Origin: Bacteroidales bacterium
Lineage (GTDB): Bacteria; Bacteroidota; Bacteroidia; Bacteroidales; UBA932
Reading direction: 5' to 3'
DNA length: 64,000 nt
Assembly: GCA_017504965.1 (NCBI GenBank)
Contig: JAFVQD010000011.1
Coordinates: forward strand, 119,131-183,130
The position numbers and the translations under genes were made by a program. Position 1 is the first letter of the stretch; the number at the start of each line of letters is the position of its first letter. This document shows positions 1 to 9,600 of this stretch, piece by piece. The notes under the pieces were generated by a model, which saw only the letters and a list, made by a program, of their open reading frames with translations, was not told where the DNA came from and made no database searches.

Positions 1-879
1 ATTGCCGTACATAATCAGTCGGATATTGTCCCTCTGGATCCCGCTGTCGCAATGGATATTATGCATAAATATGCAGTCGATGTGGTGGAATTCTCCTGCG
101 CCAGGATAGATGATACCCTCCGTCGTGACGAGACCGATATGCTCCTTGCCTATATCGAAAAGGCTGTGGCGCAGGCTGCTCCATTCAGGGAGCGGGCAAT
201 GTTTGACGGAATCATCCCCGACAAGCCCAAACGTGGCAAGCAGCATAGAGTTCTGCTTGTCTGCCCGATAGATAGTGAGGCACCTGCCGGAAGACTGATT
301 CTCCCACAGACTATGGCTATCAGGGATATCCTCGACAGAGGGGCGGTCGCTACGGTATTGCAGCCCGCTGCCCTGCGCAAGTATTTGCGGGAAAACCCAG
401 TTCCGGACCTTGTGGTGACAGATAGCCAGGTGTTCGGAGAGGTCTCCGGAATTCTCCCTAAAAAGGTCCCTCTGACCAGTTTCAGCGTCCTTCTGGCCAG
501 AAGCCGCAGCTGCTATCCCAATTATCTCGAAGGGACTCCGAAAATATCCCGGTTGCAGGATGGAGACCGTGTGCTGATCCTCGAATCGTGTACCCACCAC
601 TCATCCTGCGAGGATATAGGGAGGGTGAAACTTCCTGCATTGTTCAGAAAATTTACGGGCAAACAGCTTGAATTTGATATAGTTTCCGGTTTGGACCAGA
701 TAACTCGACCTGTAGAAGAGTATGCGCTCATAGCGCAATGCGGCGGGTGTATGATTACCTCCAAACAGCTGTATAACAGACTTAAGCCGGCCATCACCAA
801 AGGGATCCCTGTGACCAATTACGGTATGGCCATCGCATATATGAAAGGTGTGAAATTGTCAGCAGATGGGATTGGATAG
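1..879 (+). CDS. hydF: [FeFe]-hydrogenase maturation GTPase HydF, 5'-truncated by window edge
   Basis: The reading frame is open from base 1, so the gene begins outside the window; 292 C-terminal residues are visible. HydF is the scaffold and GTPase that carries the 2Fe subcluster precursor to the apo-hydrogenase. The visible part corresponds to the dimerisation and cluster-binding regions. It has the HydF-type motifs ESCTHHSSCED and, near the end, QCGGCM, which supply the cysteines of the [4Fe-4S] cluster. The N-terminal Ras-like GTPase domain is not visible. Its last 14 bases overlap hydE, implying co-transcription and translational coupling. The third maturase, hydG, lies about 54 kb away in this window. 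Identification is firm because of the motif pair and the hydE neighbour. Confidence 0.93.
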   Translation: MAVHNQSDIVPLDPAVAMDIMHKYAVDVVEFSCARIDDTLRRDETDMLLAYIEKAVAQAAPFRERAMFDGIIPDKPKRGKQHRVLLVCPIDSEAPAGRLILPQTMAIRDILDRGAVATVLQPAALRKYLRENPVPDLVVTDSQVFGEVSGILPKKVPLTSFSVLLARSRSCYPNYLEGTPKISRLQDGDRVLILESCTHHSSCEDIGRVKLPALFRKFTGKQLEFDIVSGLDQITRPVEEYALIAQCGGCMITSKQLYNRLKPAITKGIPVTNYGMAIAYMKGVKLSADGIG

Positions 880-1918
880 AGAGCAAATAGTGGAGCTTTT
901 GAATGAGAAGGACCCGCAGGTGGTCTCAAATCTCTTCGCGGAGGCTTACCGTATCAAGGTCGAAACGGTAGGGGAGGAGGTCTATTTGCGTGGCCTTATT
1001 GAGATCTCCAATATCTGCCGGAAAAACTGTCTTTATTGCGGCATCCGCTCGGACAATAGCGCGGTGAACAGGTATCAGCTCACCAAAGATGAGGTCCTCG
1101 ATGCTGCCAAATTTGCCATCGATGCCGGATACGGCTCCATAGTGATCCAGGGGGGAGAGCGTCACGACAAAGCTTTTGCAAAGGATATCAGGATACTGAT
1201 AAAAAAGATAAAGAGACTCTCGAGGGAGAACCCTCTCGGAATCACCCTCTCGCTGGGGGAGCAGCCGCTTGAGGTGTATGAAGATTGGTTCGATGCTGGT
1301 GCGCACCGCTATCTCCTGAGGATAGAGACCTCCGACAATCAGCTCTACAATATGATCCACCCTTCAGACCCTATCCACTCTTTCAATTCACGTGTACAGG
1401 CTCTTCTTGATCTTAAGTACACAGGTTATCAGGTGGGGACAGGGGTGATGATCGGTCTCCCATTCCAGACTGCCGAGCACCTGGCTGACGATCTGCTCTT
1501 CTTTCGTGAATTTGATATAGATATGTGCGGAATGGGCCCCTACATTGAGCATTCGCAAACCCCTATGTGGAGCCTGCGTACCCTCCTTCTGCCCCATGAA
1601 GAGAGGCTGGCACTTTCGCTGAAAATGGTCGCTCTGCTCCGTCTGATGATGCCCGATATCAATATTGCGGCTACTACCGCTATGCAGACACTGCACCCTG
1701 AAGGGAGGGAGATGGCCATTATGGCCGGGGCAAATGTCGTTATGCCCAATATGACTATCCAGCAGGTGCGCAAAGAGTACAAGTTATATGAAAACAAGCC
1801 CGGAATAGAGGATGATGCTGCCATCTCCAAATCCAGACTTGAACACTTTCTGAATGAAAAAAATATCCCCATCGGATGGAACCGATGGGGAGACTCTCTG
1901 AGGTTTAGAAATCGATAG
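866..1918 (+). CDS. hydE: [FeFe]-hydrogenase maturation radical SAM enzyme HydE
   Basis: 350 residues, normal for HydE. Radical SAM enzyme acting in the cytoplasm on the HydG-made Fe(CO)2(CN)-cysteine complex during H-cluster assembly. The CxxxCxxC cluster motif is at C51, C55 and C58 (CRKNCLYCG), followed by the family-typical VIQGGE and LSLGEQP segments of the TIM barrel. The accessory C-terminal cysteine cluster found in some HydE proteins is not apparent. The ATG at 866 lies inside the end of hydF (14-base overlap). The 3' end overlaps by 14 bases the end of the convergent gene at 1905-2381. Confidence 0.95.
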   Translation: MGLDREQIVELLNEKDPQVVSNLFAEAYRIKVETVGEEVYLRGLIEISNICRKNCLYCGIRSDNSAVNRYQLTKDEVLDAAKFAIDAGYGSIVIQGGERHDKAFAKDIRILIKKIKRLSRENPLGITLSLGEQPLEVYEDWFDAGAHRYLLRIETSDNQLYNMIHPSDPIHSFNSRVQALLDLKYTGYQVGTGVMIGLPFQTAEHLADDLLFFREFDIDMCGMGPYIEHSQTPMWSLRTLLLPHEERLALSLKMVALLRLMMPDINIAATTAMQTLHPEGREMAIMAGANVVMPNMTIQQVRKEYKLYENKPGIEDDAAISKSRLEHFLNEKNIPIGWNRWGDSLRFRNR

Positions 1919-2381
1919 CGGTGTTTGTTTTACCTTGGTTTATCTCCAGTGCTATCTTTTTCATCTCCATCTCGTTAAAGTAGTACAAGATGTTATAGTT
2001 ATAGTAGTTGGTCTTACTTCTTTTGTCGAATCTGATCTCCCAATAAGTGTCAAGTGATGCTGATTTCGAGATGTTCTTTACATAAGAGGAGTTCTCTACA
2101 GAATTTCTGATGGCAGCTTCATCTTTTTCACCCACTGAGAATTTAAGCATATATGAAACAGTAGAGTTGACTACGATGTCGTGAAGCTGTGCAAATGCAC
2201 CCTTCTCTGCATCTTCCAGAGAGATCTGACTATCACATCTTACTTTGATGGCTTCATATTTGTTTACATTTTTGTCAAGCCATATAGGGGCCTTTTTATC
2301 ACTGCTTTTTACCAGTTTGCCCTGAGCAAAAGAGGTGCTTGCTATAAGCACAGAAATAAGAATAACTACAATACGTTTCAT
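1905..2381 (-). CDS. Small exported protein of unknown function
   Basis: 158 residues from the ATG at 2381. An in-frame TTG at 2402 lies within a likely -7 promoter box, so it is not used as the start. The N-terminus (MKRIVVILISVLIASTSFAQ) is a clear signal peptide ending in an SFAQ-type cleavage site. The mature part has alternating polar and hydrophobic segments suggesting mixed alpha/beta structure, ends in a lysine-rich helix, and has no motif I recognise. It may be periplasmic or surface-located. It is monocistronic and convergent with hydE. Function unknown. Confidence 0.7.
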   Translation of the reverse strand: MKRIVVILISVLIASTSFAQGKLVKSSDKKAPIWLDKNVNKYEAIKVRCDSQISLEDAEKGAFAQLHDIVVNSTVSYMLKFSVGEKDEAAIRNSVENSSYVKNISKSASLDTYWEIRFDKRSKTNYYNYNILYYFNEMEMKKIALEINQGKTNTAIDF

Positions 2382-2399
2382 GATTACCGATATTTTCTT

Positions 2400-2407
2400 C
2401 AAAGTTA
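2400..2407 (-). promoter_or_regulatory. -7 box (TAACTTTG) for the small exported protein gene
   Basis: TAACTTTG on the minus strand fits the Bacteroidota TAnnTTTG consensus, 18 bases before the ATG at 2381. It sits beside the ppdK terminator hairpin, as expected at a transcription-unit boundary. Confidence 0.5.
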
Positions 2408-2444
2408 AATAAAAATAAGTGAACCAACAAAAGTTGATTCACTT
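2406..2444 (-). terminator. Terminator of ppdK
   Basis: Hairpin with arms AAGTGAA (2417-2423) and TTCACTT (2438-2444), plus an inner CAAC/GTTG stem around an AAAA loop. On the minus strand it is followed by a T-rich tract (2406-2416). A second small hairpin, GTCAC/GTGAC (2460-2476), lies between it and the ppdK stop codon. Confidence 0.6.
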
Positions 2445-2479
2445 ACTTATTAATGGTCAGTCACTGAAAATGTGACAGA

Positions 2480-5200
2480 TTATTTGTCGTATTTGATAGC
2501 TGCCTGAGCTGCTGCCAATCTTGCGATAGGAACGCGGAATGGAGAGCAAGATACATAGTTCATTCCGATCAGGTGACAGAACTCTACAGAAGCAGGATCA
2601 CCACCGTGCTCACCGCAGATACCCACTTTCAAGTTAGGGTTAGTGCTGCGACCACCTTTAACACCGATCTCGATAAGGTGACCTACTGAAGTTACATCCA
2701 GGGTCTGGAATGGATCGTTAGGGATGATCTTGTTGTTCAGATAGTCAGGCATAAATGCTCCGATATCGTCACGAGAGAAACCGTAAGTCATCTGAGTCAA
2801 GTCGTTGGTACCGAATGAGAAGAACTGTGCAGTCTCAGCCATCTTGTCAGCAAGGATAGCTGCACGAGGTATCTCAATCATAGTACCGTACAGGTAGTTG
2901 ATCTTAAGACCGAATTCAGCCTCTACCTCAGCGTGAACTCTGTCAAGGATCTTCTTCTGGAAGTCAAGCTCGTTAACAGAGATGGTTACAGGGATCATAA
3001 TCTCAGGACGTGGATCGAAGCCCTCTTTCATAAGCTGAGCAGTAGCAGTGAAGATAGCTCTGAACTGCATCTCACTTACCTCTGGATAAGAGATACCAAG
3101 ACGTACACCACGGTGACCCATCATAGGGTTAACCTCGTGTAGACCTTCGCCACGTTTCTGAACAGCCTCTACAGTGATACCAAGCTCTTCTGCAAGCTCT
3201 TTCTGTTTCTCTTCACCCTGTGGAACGAACTCGTGCAAAGGTGGGTCAAGAAGACGGAAAGTAACTGATTTGCCGTCCATAACTTTCATAGTACCTTTGG
3301 TTACATCGATAACGTAAGGCATAAGTTCGTTAAGGGCAGCAACTCTCTCTTCAGTGTTCTTCGAAAGGATCATCTTGCGAAGTTTAGAAAGTGGAGCCTC
3401 TGAGTTGGCGCCGTAGAACATATGCTCGATACGGAACAGACCGATACCTTCAGCACCGAAGTTGATAGCCTGCTGTGCATCCTGAGGGTTCTCAGCATTT
3501 GTTCTTACACCAAGTTTACGATATTTGTCCACGATCTGCATATACTCTACGAAACGAGGATTTTCAGATGCATCCATAGTTTTTACAGGTACATCATAAA
3601 CCCAGCCTTTAGAGCCGTTAAGTGAGAAGATGTCACCTTCCTGATATGTTTTGCCGTTGATAACAAGTACTCTCTTCTCATCTACAGTCTTGAGCTGAAC
3701 TGCATCACAACCTACGATACAGCATTTGCCCCATCCGCGAGCTACAAGGGCAGCGTGAGAGGTCATACCGCCACGAGCAGTCAAAAGACCGTCAGCAGCT
3801 CTCATACCCTCTACATCTTCAGGGTTGGTCTCTTCACGTACAAGGATAACTTTCTCACCTTTGGCAGCTGCCTCTACAGCATCTTCAGCGGTGAATACGA
3901 TCTTACCTACTGCTCCACCAGGACCTGCAGGAAGACCTTGTGCGATAACCTGTGCGCCTTTCTCTGCTTTAGGGTCAAGGATAGGGTGAAGAAGCTCGTC
4001 AAGCTGGTTAGGAGCCACACGCATAACAGCGGTCTTCTCGTCGATAAGACCTTCGTGAAGCATATCCATAGCCATATTCAAAGCAGCAAGACCGGTTCTC
4101 TTACCTACGCGGCACTGAAGCATCCAAAGTTTGCCATCCTGGATGGTGAACTCGATATCCTGCATATCTGTGAAGTGGTGCTCAAGATTATTCTGGATCT
4201 CGTCAAGCTCTTTGTAAACCTCTGGCATAGCGGTCTCAAGAGAAGCAAGATGTTTGTTGTGTTCGTTTTTGGTAGCCTCGTTAAGAGGGTTAGGTGTACG
4301 GATACCGGCTACTACGTCCTCACCTTGGGCGTTGATTAGCCACTCGCCGTAGAATTTGTTTTCACCTGTAGCAGGGTTACGTGAGAAAGCCACACCGGTA
4401 GCTGAGTTTGAACCCATATTACCGAATACCATAGCCTGTACGTTTACAGCTGTACCCCAGTCATCAGGAATATTTTCGATACGACGGTATGCGATAGCTC
4501 TTCTACCATTCCAAGATTTGAAAACGGCGCCGATACCACCCCAAAGCTGGGCTTTGGCATCATCAGGGAACTCCTGACCAAGAACCTCTTTTACGCGAAC
4601 TTTGAAATCTTCGCAAAGCTGGATAAGATCCTCTTCTGTAAGATCTGTATCAGATTTGTAACCTTTAGCCTCTTTAACATCGTGAAGCATACGGTCAAGC
4701 TGAACGCGGATACCCTGACCTTCAGCTGGCTCGATACCTTCTGATTTCTCCATTACCACGTCTGAGTACATCATAATAAGACGACGGTATGCATCATAAA
4801 CGAAACGAGGGTTCTGAGTCTTCGCAATCATACCAGGGATGGTAGCTGAGCAAAGACCGATATTTAGTACGGTTTCCATCATACCAGGCATAGAAGCTCT
4901 GGCGCCTGAACGGCAAGAAACCAAAAGAGGGTTGTCCTTGTCACCATATTTCATGCCCATCATCTCCTCTGCGCGAGCAAGAGCGGCATTAACTTCCTGT
5001 TCCAATTCTGCAGGATACTGACAACCAAGGTCATAGTACTCGGTGCAGCATTCAGTGGTGATAGTAAAACCAGCTGGTACAGGGATACCTAGAGTACACA
5101 TTTCAGCCAGGTTAGCACCTTTACCACCAAGTAGATTTCTCATGGAACCATTGCCTTCAGCTTCTTTACCGCCGAAGAAATAAACTCTTTTAGTTGACAT
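2480..5200 (-). CDS. ppdK: Pyruvate, phosphate dikinase
   Basis: 906 residues, slightly longer than the usual ~875. Interconverts PEP + AMP + PPi with pyruvate + ATP + Pi. The order of parts is an N-terminal ATP-grasp nucleotide-binding domain beginning VYFFGGKEAEG, a central phosphohistidine swivel domain with catalytic His482 in GGMTSHAA, and a C-terminal PEP-binding TIM barrel (GIGLFRIEHMF, GTNDLTQMTYGFSRDD, GICGEHGGDP). All hallmark segments are intact. With the PPi-type phosphofructokinase at 61701 it supports PPi-linked glycolysis. It has its own promoter box and terminator and lies downstream of purL-phoH. Confidence 0.97.
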   Translation of the reverse strand: MSTKRVYFFGGKEAEGNGSMRNLLGGKGANLAEMCTLGIPVPAGFTITTECCTEYYDLGCQYPAELEQEVNAALARAEEMMGMKYGDKDNPLLVSCRSGARASMPGMMETVLNIGLCSATIPGMIAKTQNPRFVYDAYRRLIMMYSDVVMEKSEGIEPAEGQGIRVQLDRMLHDVKEAKGYKSDTDLTEEDLIQLCEDFKVRVKEVLGQEFPDDAKAQLWGGIGAVFKSWNGRRAIAYRRIENIPDDWGTAVNVQAMVFGNMGSNSATGVAFSRNPATGENKFYGEWLINAQGEDVVAGIRTPNPLNEATKNEHNKHLASLETAMPEVYKELDEIQNNLEHHFTDMQDIEFTIQDGKLWMLQCRVGKRTGLAALNMAMDMLHEGLIDEKTAVMRVAPNQLDELLHPILDPKAEKGAQVIAQGLPAGPGGAVGKIVFTAEDAVEAAAKGEKVILVREETNPEDVEGMRAADGLLTARGGMTSHAALVARGWGKCCIVGCDAVQLKTVDEKRVLVINGKTYQEGDIFSLNGSKGWVYDVPVKTMDASENPRFVEYMQIVDKYRKLGVRTNAENPQDAQQAINFGAEGIGLFRIEHMFYGANSEAPLSKLRKMILSKNTEERVAALNELMPYVIDVTKGTMKVMDGKSVTFRLLDPPLHEFVPQGEEKQKELAEELGITVEAVQKRGEGLHEVNPMMGHRGVRLGISYPEVSEMQFRAIFTATAQLMKEGFDPRPEIMIPVTISVNELDFQKKILDRVHAEVEAEFGLKINYLYGTMIEIPRAAILADKMAETAQFFSFGTNDLTQMTYGFSRDDIGAFMPDYLNNKIIPNDPFQTLDVTSVGHLIEIGVKGGRSTNPNLKVGICGEHGGDPASVEFCHLIGMNYVSCSPFRVPIARLAAAQAAIKYDK

Positions 5201-5263
5201 AAGTGTTTAGTGTTAAATGTTTATTTTGATGTAAAATGTTGTTTCACTTTGTATTTGGGGCGA

Positions 5264-5271
5264 CAAATATA
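5264..5271 (-). promoter_or_regulatory. -7 box (TATATTTG) for ppdK
   Basis: TATATTTG on the minus strand, 63 bases upstream of the ppdK ATG, implying a leader of about 55-60 bases. No -33 TTTG is found at ideal spacing. Confidence 0.5.
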
Positions 5272-5280
5272 ATAAAAAAA

Positions 5281-6642
5281 TTATAGCAATTTGCAAGCTA
5301 ATTTAGAAAGTTCACTTCTTTCACCCTTAGCCATATTTATGTGTTCAAAGACTGACTGCCCGAAAAACTTCTCTCCAAGCAGACTCAGACCATTTGAGTG
5401 GACATCCAGATAGGGCTGGTCGATCTGGAATATATCACCTGAAAAGATGATTTTCGTGTTGTCTCCCGCCCTGGAGATGATGGTCTTGATCTCGTGTGGA
5501 GTGAGGTTCTGAGCCTCGTCTATGATGAAACATACATTGTTGAGACTTCTCCCTCTGACATAGGCAAGGGGTGAAATGATGAGTTTCTCGTCACGTAGCA
5601 TTCCATCTATTTCAGCCAGCAGCTCCGGCCTCCCGGCGAGTGAGCTTTTGATGAGATTCAGATTGTCATAAAGGGGGAGGAGGAATGGTGCTATTTTGTT
5701 ATCTATATTGTCTGGTAACAGTACGATATTCTTGTCCAGAAGCGGTATGATAGGTCGTGACAGGATGATCTGATGAAATCTTCCCCGCTGTTCAATCGCT
5801 CCGGCAAGGGCCAGAAGCGTTTTGCCCGATCCGGACGGCCCTGTAAGGGAGATGAGTTTTACTTCAGGATTGAGGATCGCCTCCATAGCAAAAGACTGCT
5901 CTTCATTACGGGGGGTGATGTTCAGTGCAGTCTGCCTATCTATTCTGACTATGGTCTTGAGATCAATGTCGAATCTACCCAGATAGAGGGTGTTGTCCTC
6001 GCTGTAAATTCTGAACAGCTGGTTAGGGAGGAGCTTGCGTTTGATGTTCAGGTCGATAGGGGCTATGCTCCCTTCGCTTTTGAATTTCTGGATGACTTGA
6101 TTTTTTACCTTCTTTATAGTGGTCACCTCTTTTTGGATCTTTTCGATCTTCTCCTGTTCCACTCTGTCTGTCATATAGTCCTGAACCATAAGCCCCATAG
6201 CCCTCGCTTTGAGTCTCATATTCATATCTTTGGTAACCAGAGCCACTTTTCTCTCGGGGTACTGGTCCCTGAGCCATAGGGCAGTGGCTATGATCCTGTG
6301 GTCCGGAATATCTTCCGATAGGGCACCGACATACTCCCCTGTAAATGGGTGCCCTATCTCCACTTTGATTTTCCCTTTGCCCGGACCAAGGCTTACCCCC
6401 TGGTCGAACAGGAAGTTATTTGACAAGCGGTCGATCTCCCTGACAAAACTGCGGGCGTTGAATGCCAGGGTATCGTTCCCTTTTTTGAATTTGTCCAGCT
6501 CTTCGATGACTGTGATAGGTATATACAAATCGTTGTTCTGGAAATTGTATATGGACCTATGGTCGTGAAGTATGATATTCGTGTCGAGGACGAATATCTT
6601 TGGCGGTTGGTTCGTAGTGTTTACTGTCGTTTTTCGAGCCAT
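5281..6642 (-). CDS. PhoH-family ATPase with N-terminal PIN domain (YlaK type)
   Basis: 453 residues. N-terminal PIN-like nuclease domain (KIFVLDTNIILHD, with further acidic residues near EELDKF and SEDIPDHRI) and C-terminal PhoH P-loop ATPase. Walker A GPSGSGKT is at about residues 268-275 and Walker B is FIIDEAQN. The family is thought to couple RNA unwinding to PIN endonuclease action, but its physiological role is poorly defined. The start ATG lies inside the end of purL: the two frames overlap by 22 bases, so the genes are probably translated in a coupled way. The assignment is by domain architecture; a symbol is not safe. Confidence 0.9.
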   Translation of the reverse strand: MARKTTVNTTNQPPKIFVLDTNIILHDHRSIYNFQNNDLYIPITVIEELDKFKKGNDTLAFNARSFVREIDRLSNNFLFDQGVSLGPGKGKIKVEIGHPFTGEYVGALSEDIPDHRIIATALWLRDQYPERKVALVTKDMNMRLKARAMGLMVQDYMTDRVEQEKIEKIQKEVTTIKKVKNQVIQKFKSEGSIAPIDLNIKRKLLPNQLFRIYSEDNTLYLGRFDIDLKTIVRIDRQTALNITPRNEEQSFAMEAILNPEVKLISLTGPSGSGKTLLALAGAIEQRGRFHQIILSRPIIPLLDKNIVLLPDNIDNKIAPFLLPLYDNLNLIKSSLAGRPELLAEIDGMLRDEKLIISPLAYVRGRSLNNVCFIIDEAQNLTPHEIKTIISRAGDNTKIIFSGDIFQIDQPYLDVHSNGLSLLGEKFFGQSVFEHINMAKGERSELSKLACKLL

Positions 6643-9600
6643 TTTTTACCGTTGATGAATAGTTCTATCCAAGGAGTTACCTCCTCGTTTCTCTTATCGT
6701 ATGGGTAATGAGCCCAGTTCCATGGTCTCAAGCACCTTTCAGGGTGGGGCATCATAGCGAGATGTCGGCCATCCTTAGAGCATACGCCGGCTATACCCTC
6801 TGGCGAGCCATTAGGGTTGGCAGGGTAGGAGTTGTAGGTATATCTTAGTGCGACATTGTATTGGTCAACAGATTCGGGGAATGAGAATTTGCCTTCGCCG
6901 TGTGCCACCCAGATTCCAAGTTTGCTTCCTGAAAGTGATGATAGAAGTACTGAAGGTGAGTTCTCTACCTGTACACCCACGAATGCAGATTCATATTTGT
7001 GTGAATCGTTGTGCTGCATTTTGGGTGAACGTGCACGATTTTCATAAGTGATAAGACCAAGCTCAGCCATAAGCTGGCAGCCGTTGCACACGCCCAGGCT
7101 CAATGTGTCTTCACGGGAGTAGAATCTCTCAAGGGCAGCTTTGGCTTTCTCATTGTATTGGAATGCGCCGGCCCACCCTTTTGCAGAGCCGAGGGTGTCT
7201 GCATTGGAGAAGCCACCCACAAATACTATCATATTTACATCTTCGAGGGTCTCTCTCCCTGAAATCAGGTCTGTCATATGGACATCTTTCACATTGAAAC
7301 CGGCCATATATAGTGCCCAGGCCATCTCGCGGTCACCGTTTGAACCCTTTTCTCGGATGATGGCGGCAGTGTGTCTCCGTTTGCCAGGGGTTTCATATTT
7401 TCCGGTAAAGCCCTCAGGGAACTTGTATGTCAGAGGCTGTCCCTTATAGTTAGAGAATCTTTCTCTTGCGAGATCTTTACCTACCTGGTGAACATCAAAC
7501 AGGTATGATGTTTCGAACCAGATATCCCTCATCTTGTCGATATCGAGAGACAAACCATTGCCTTTAGGAAGGGTGATGTTGAGAACTCTCTCTTTAGAGA
7601 AGGTTCCTATCCTGTATGCAGCGATCTTATTGCCAAGGGCTTTGTTGAATGTCTCTTCTGCATCAGCTTTAACCTGAACCACCACTGCAGGTACCTCGGA
7701 GAAGAGGATGCGCGCAGATTCGAAGGGTGTGAGGTCGATATTCATACCCCCCTCCACATTTGCAAAACACATCTCCAGAAGGGTGGTGACCAGACCACCT
7801 GCAGATACGTCGTGGCCGGCCAGGACAGGGGTCCCGTCTGTGCGGAACATAACATCCTGAAGGGTGTTGAAGCAGGTCTTGAAATATTCAGGATCCTTCA
7901 CATCAGGGGCAGATTCGCCGATTTTCTTTATAGTCTGAGCGTAGGCAGACCCTCCAAGAGGGTATGATCTGTCAGCGGTGAAGGGGATATAGTAGAATGC
8001 AGACTCCTCTTTCTGTACTACAGGGTGGATGGTGGCGTATACATCTTCCACTTCACCTACTGTAGATATGATAAGTGTACCTGGAGAGAGGACTTTATCT
8101 CCATTAGGGTACTTCTGGGTCATAGACATTGAGTCCTTACCGGTAGGAATGTTGATACCCAAAGCGATAGCGTAGTCAGAAGCACTTTTTACAGCGCTGT
8201 ACAGACGGGCATTTTCCCCATCATTTTTGCAGGGCCACATCCAGTTTGCAGATAGTGATACGCCACCCAGATTCTCTTTAACAGGTGCCCATACCATATT
8301 GGTGAGGGCCTCTGAAATGGCTATCCTTGAGCCGGCAGCAGGGTCGATAAGGCCCACCATAGGGGCGTGGCCGATACTGGTGGCGATACCCTCCTTGTTC
8401 TGGTAGCCGAGTGCTGTGACTCCGAGGTTGTTGAGAGGAAGCTGAATCTCTCCGCAAGTCTGCTGGCAAGCGATAAGACCTGTTACTGAGCGGTCCACCT
8501 TGTTTGTGAGCCAGTCCTTGCAGGCGACAGATTCTATGCTGAGAACTTTTGAAACCTGAGTCTCAAGTTCTGCCGGTGTGAGACTGTCGATATCTGCAGT
8601 GATCGCTTCGAAACCACCCTTGCCATCAGCACCACCCTTAGGAGACTCATCAGTCATAATGGTCTTGGGGGTAGAACCGAACATATCCGAAAGTTCCAGG
8701 TCGATAGGTGTTTCACCGGTCCTATTGTTCTTAAGGGTGAAATTGTGTTTTCCTGTGGTCTCTCCGATAATATAAAAAGGTGCCCTTTCGCGCTCGGCGA
8801 TACGGTGAAGTTCTTCCACATCCTTCTCTTTCATAACCAGACCCATCCTCTCCTGAGACTCGTTGCCGATAATCTCCTTGGCAGAGAGTGTAGGGTCGCC
8901 GACAGGGAGTTTGTCGATATCGATATTTCCGCCAAGCTCCTCTACAAGCTCTGAGAGGCAGTTAAGGTGTCCACCTGCACCGTGGTCGTGAACAGATATA
9001 ATGGTATTCTCCTCTTTCTCTGAAATGGCACGGATAGCGTTGTATGCCCTCTTCTGCATCTCAGGGTTAGAACGCTGGATCGCATTAAGCTCGATAGCAT
9101 TGCCATATTCACCTGTGGCTACAGATGATACTGCACCGCCGCCCATACCGATACGGTAGTTGTCACCACCGAGAAGAACGATTTTGTCACCCACATCTGG
9201 GGTCTCTTTGAGTGAATCCTTCTTCTTCGCATAACCTACACCTCCGGCCAGCATAATCACTTTGTCGAAGCCGTACTTTCTCTCACCCTCAGTATGTTCC
9301 ATAGTCTGGAGCGAACCGGTAATGACAGGTTGTCCAAATTTGTTTCCGAAGTCAGATGCACCATTGGAAGCCTTGATAAGGATCTCCTGAGGTGTCTGGT
9401 ATAGCCAGGGGCGTGGCTCATCCTGCTCCCAGGTGCGAAGCTCCTTGTTGCCATCTTCGAAACGGGGGTAAGAGGTCATATATACGGCAGTACCTGCAAT
9501 AGGGAATGAACCTTTGCCTCCGGCAATACGGTCACGGATCTCACCACCGCTGCCTGTGGCTGCACCATTGAATGGCTCTACGGTGGTGGGGAAGTTGTGG

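Noticed and set aside
2382..2402. TTG start for the small exported protein
   Set aside because: It lies in the -7 box and would displace the signal peptide from the N-terminus.
3755..4339. 194-residue plus-strand frame inside ppdK
   Set aside because: Antisense to fully conserved PPDK sequence.
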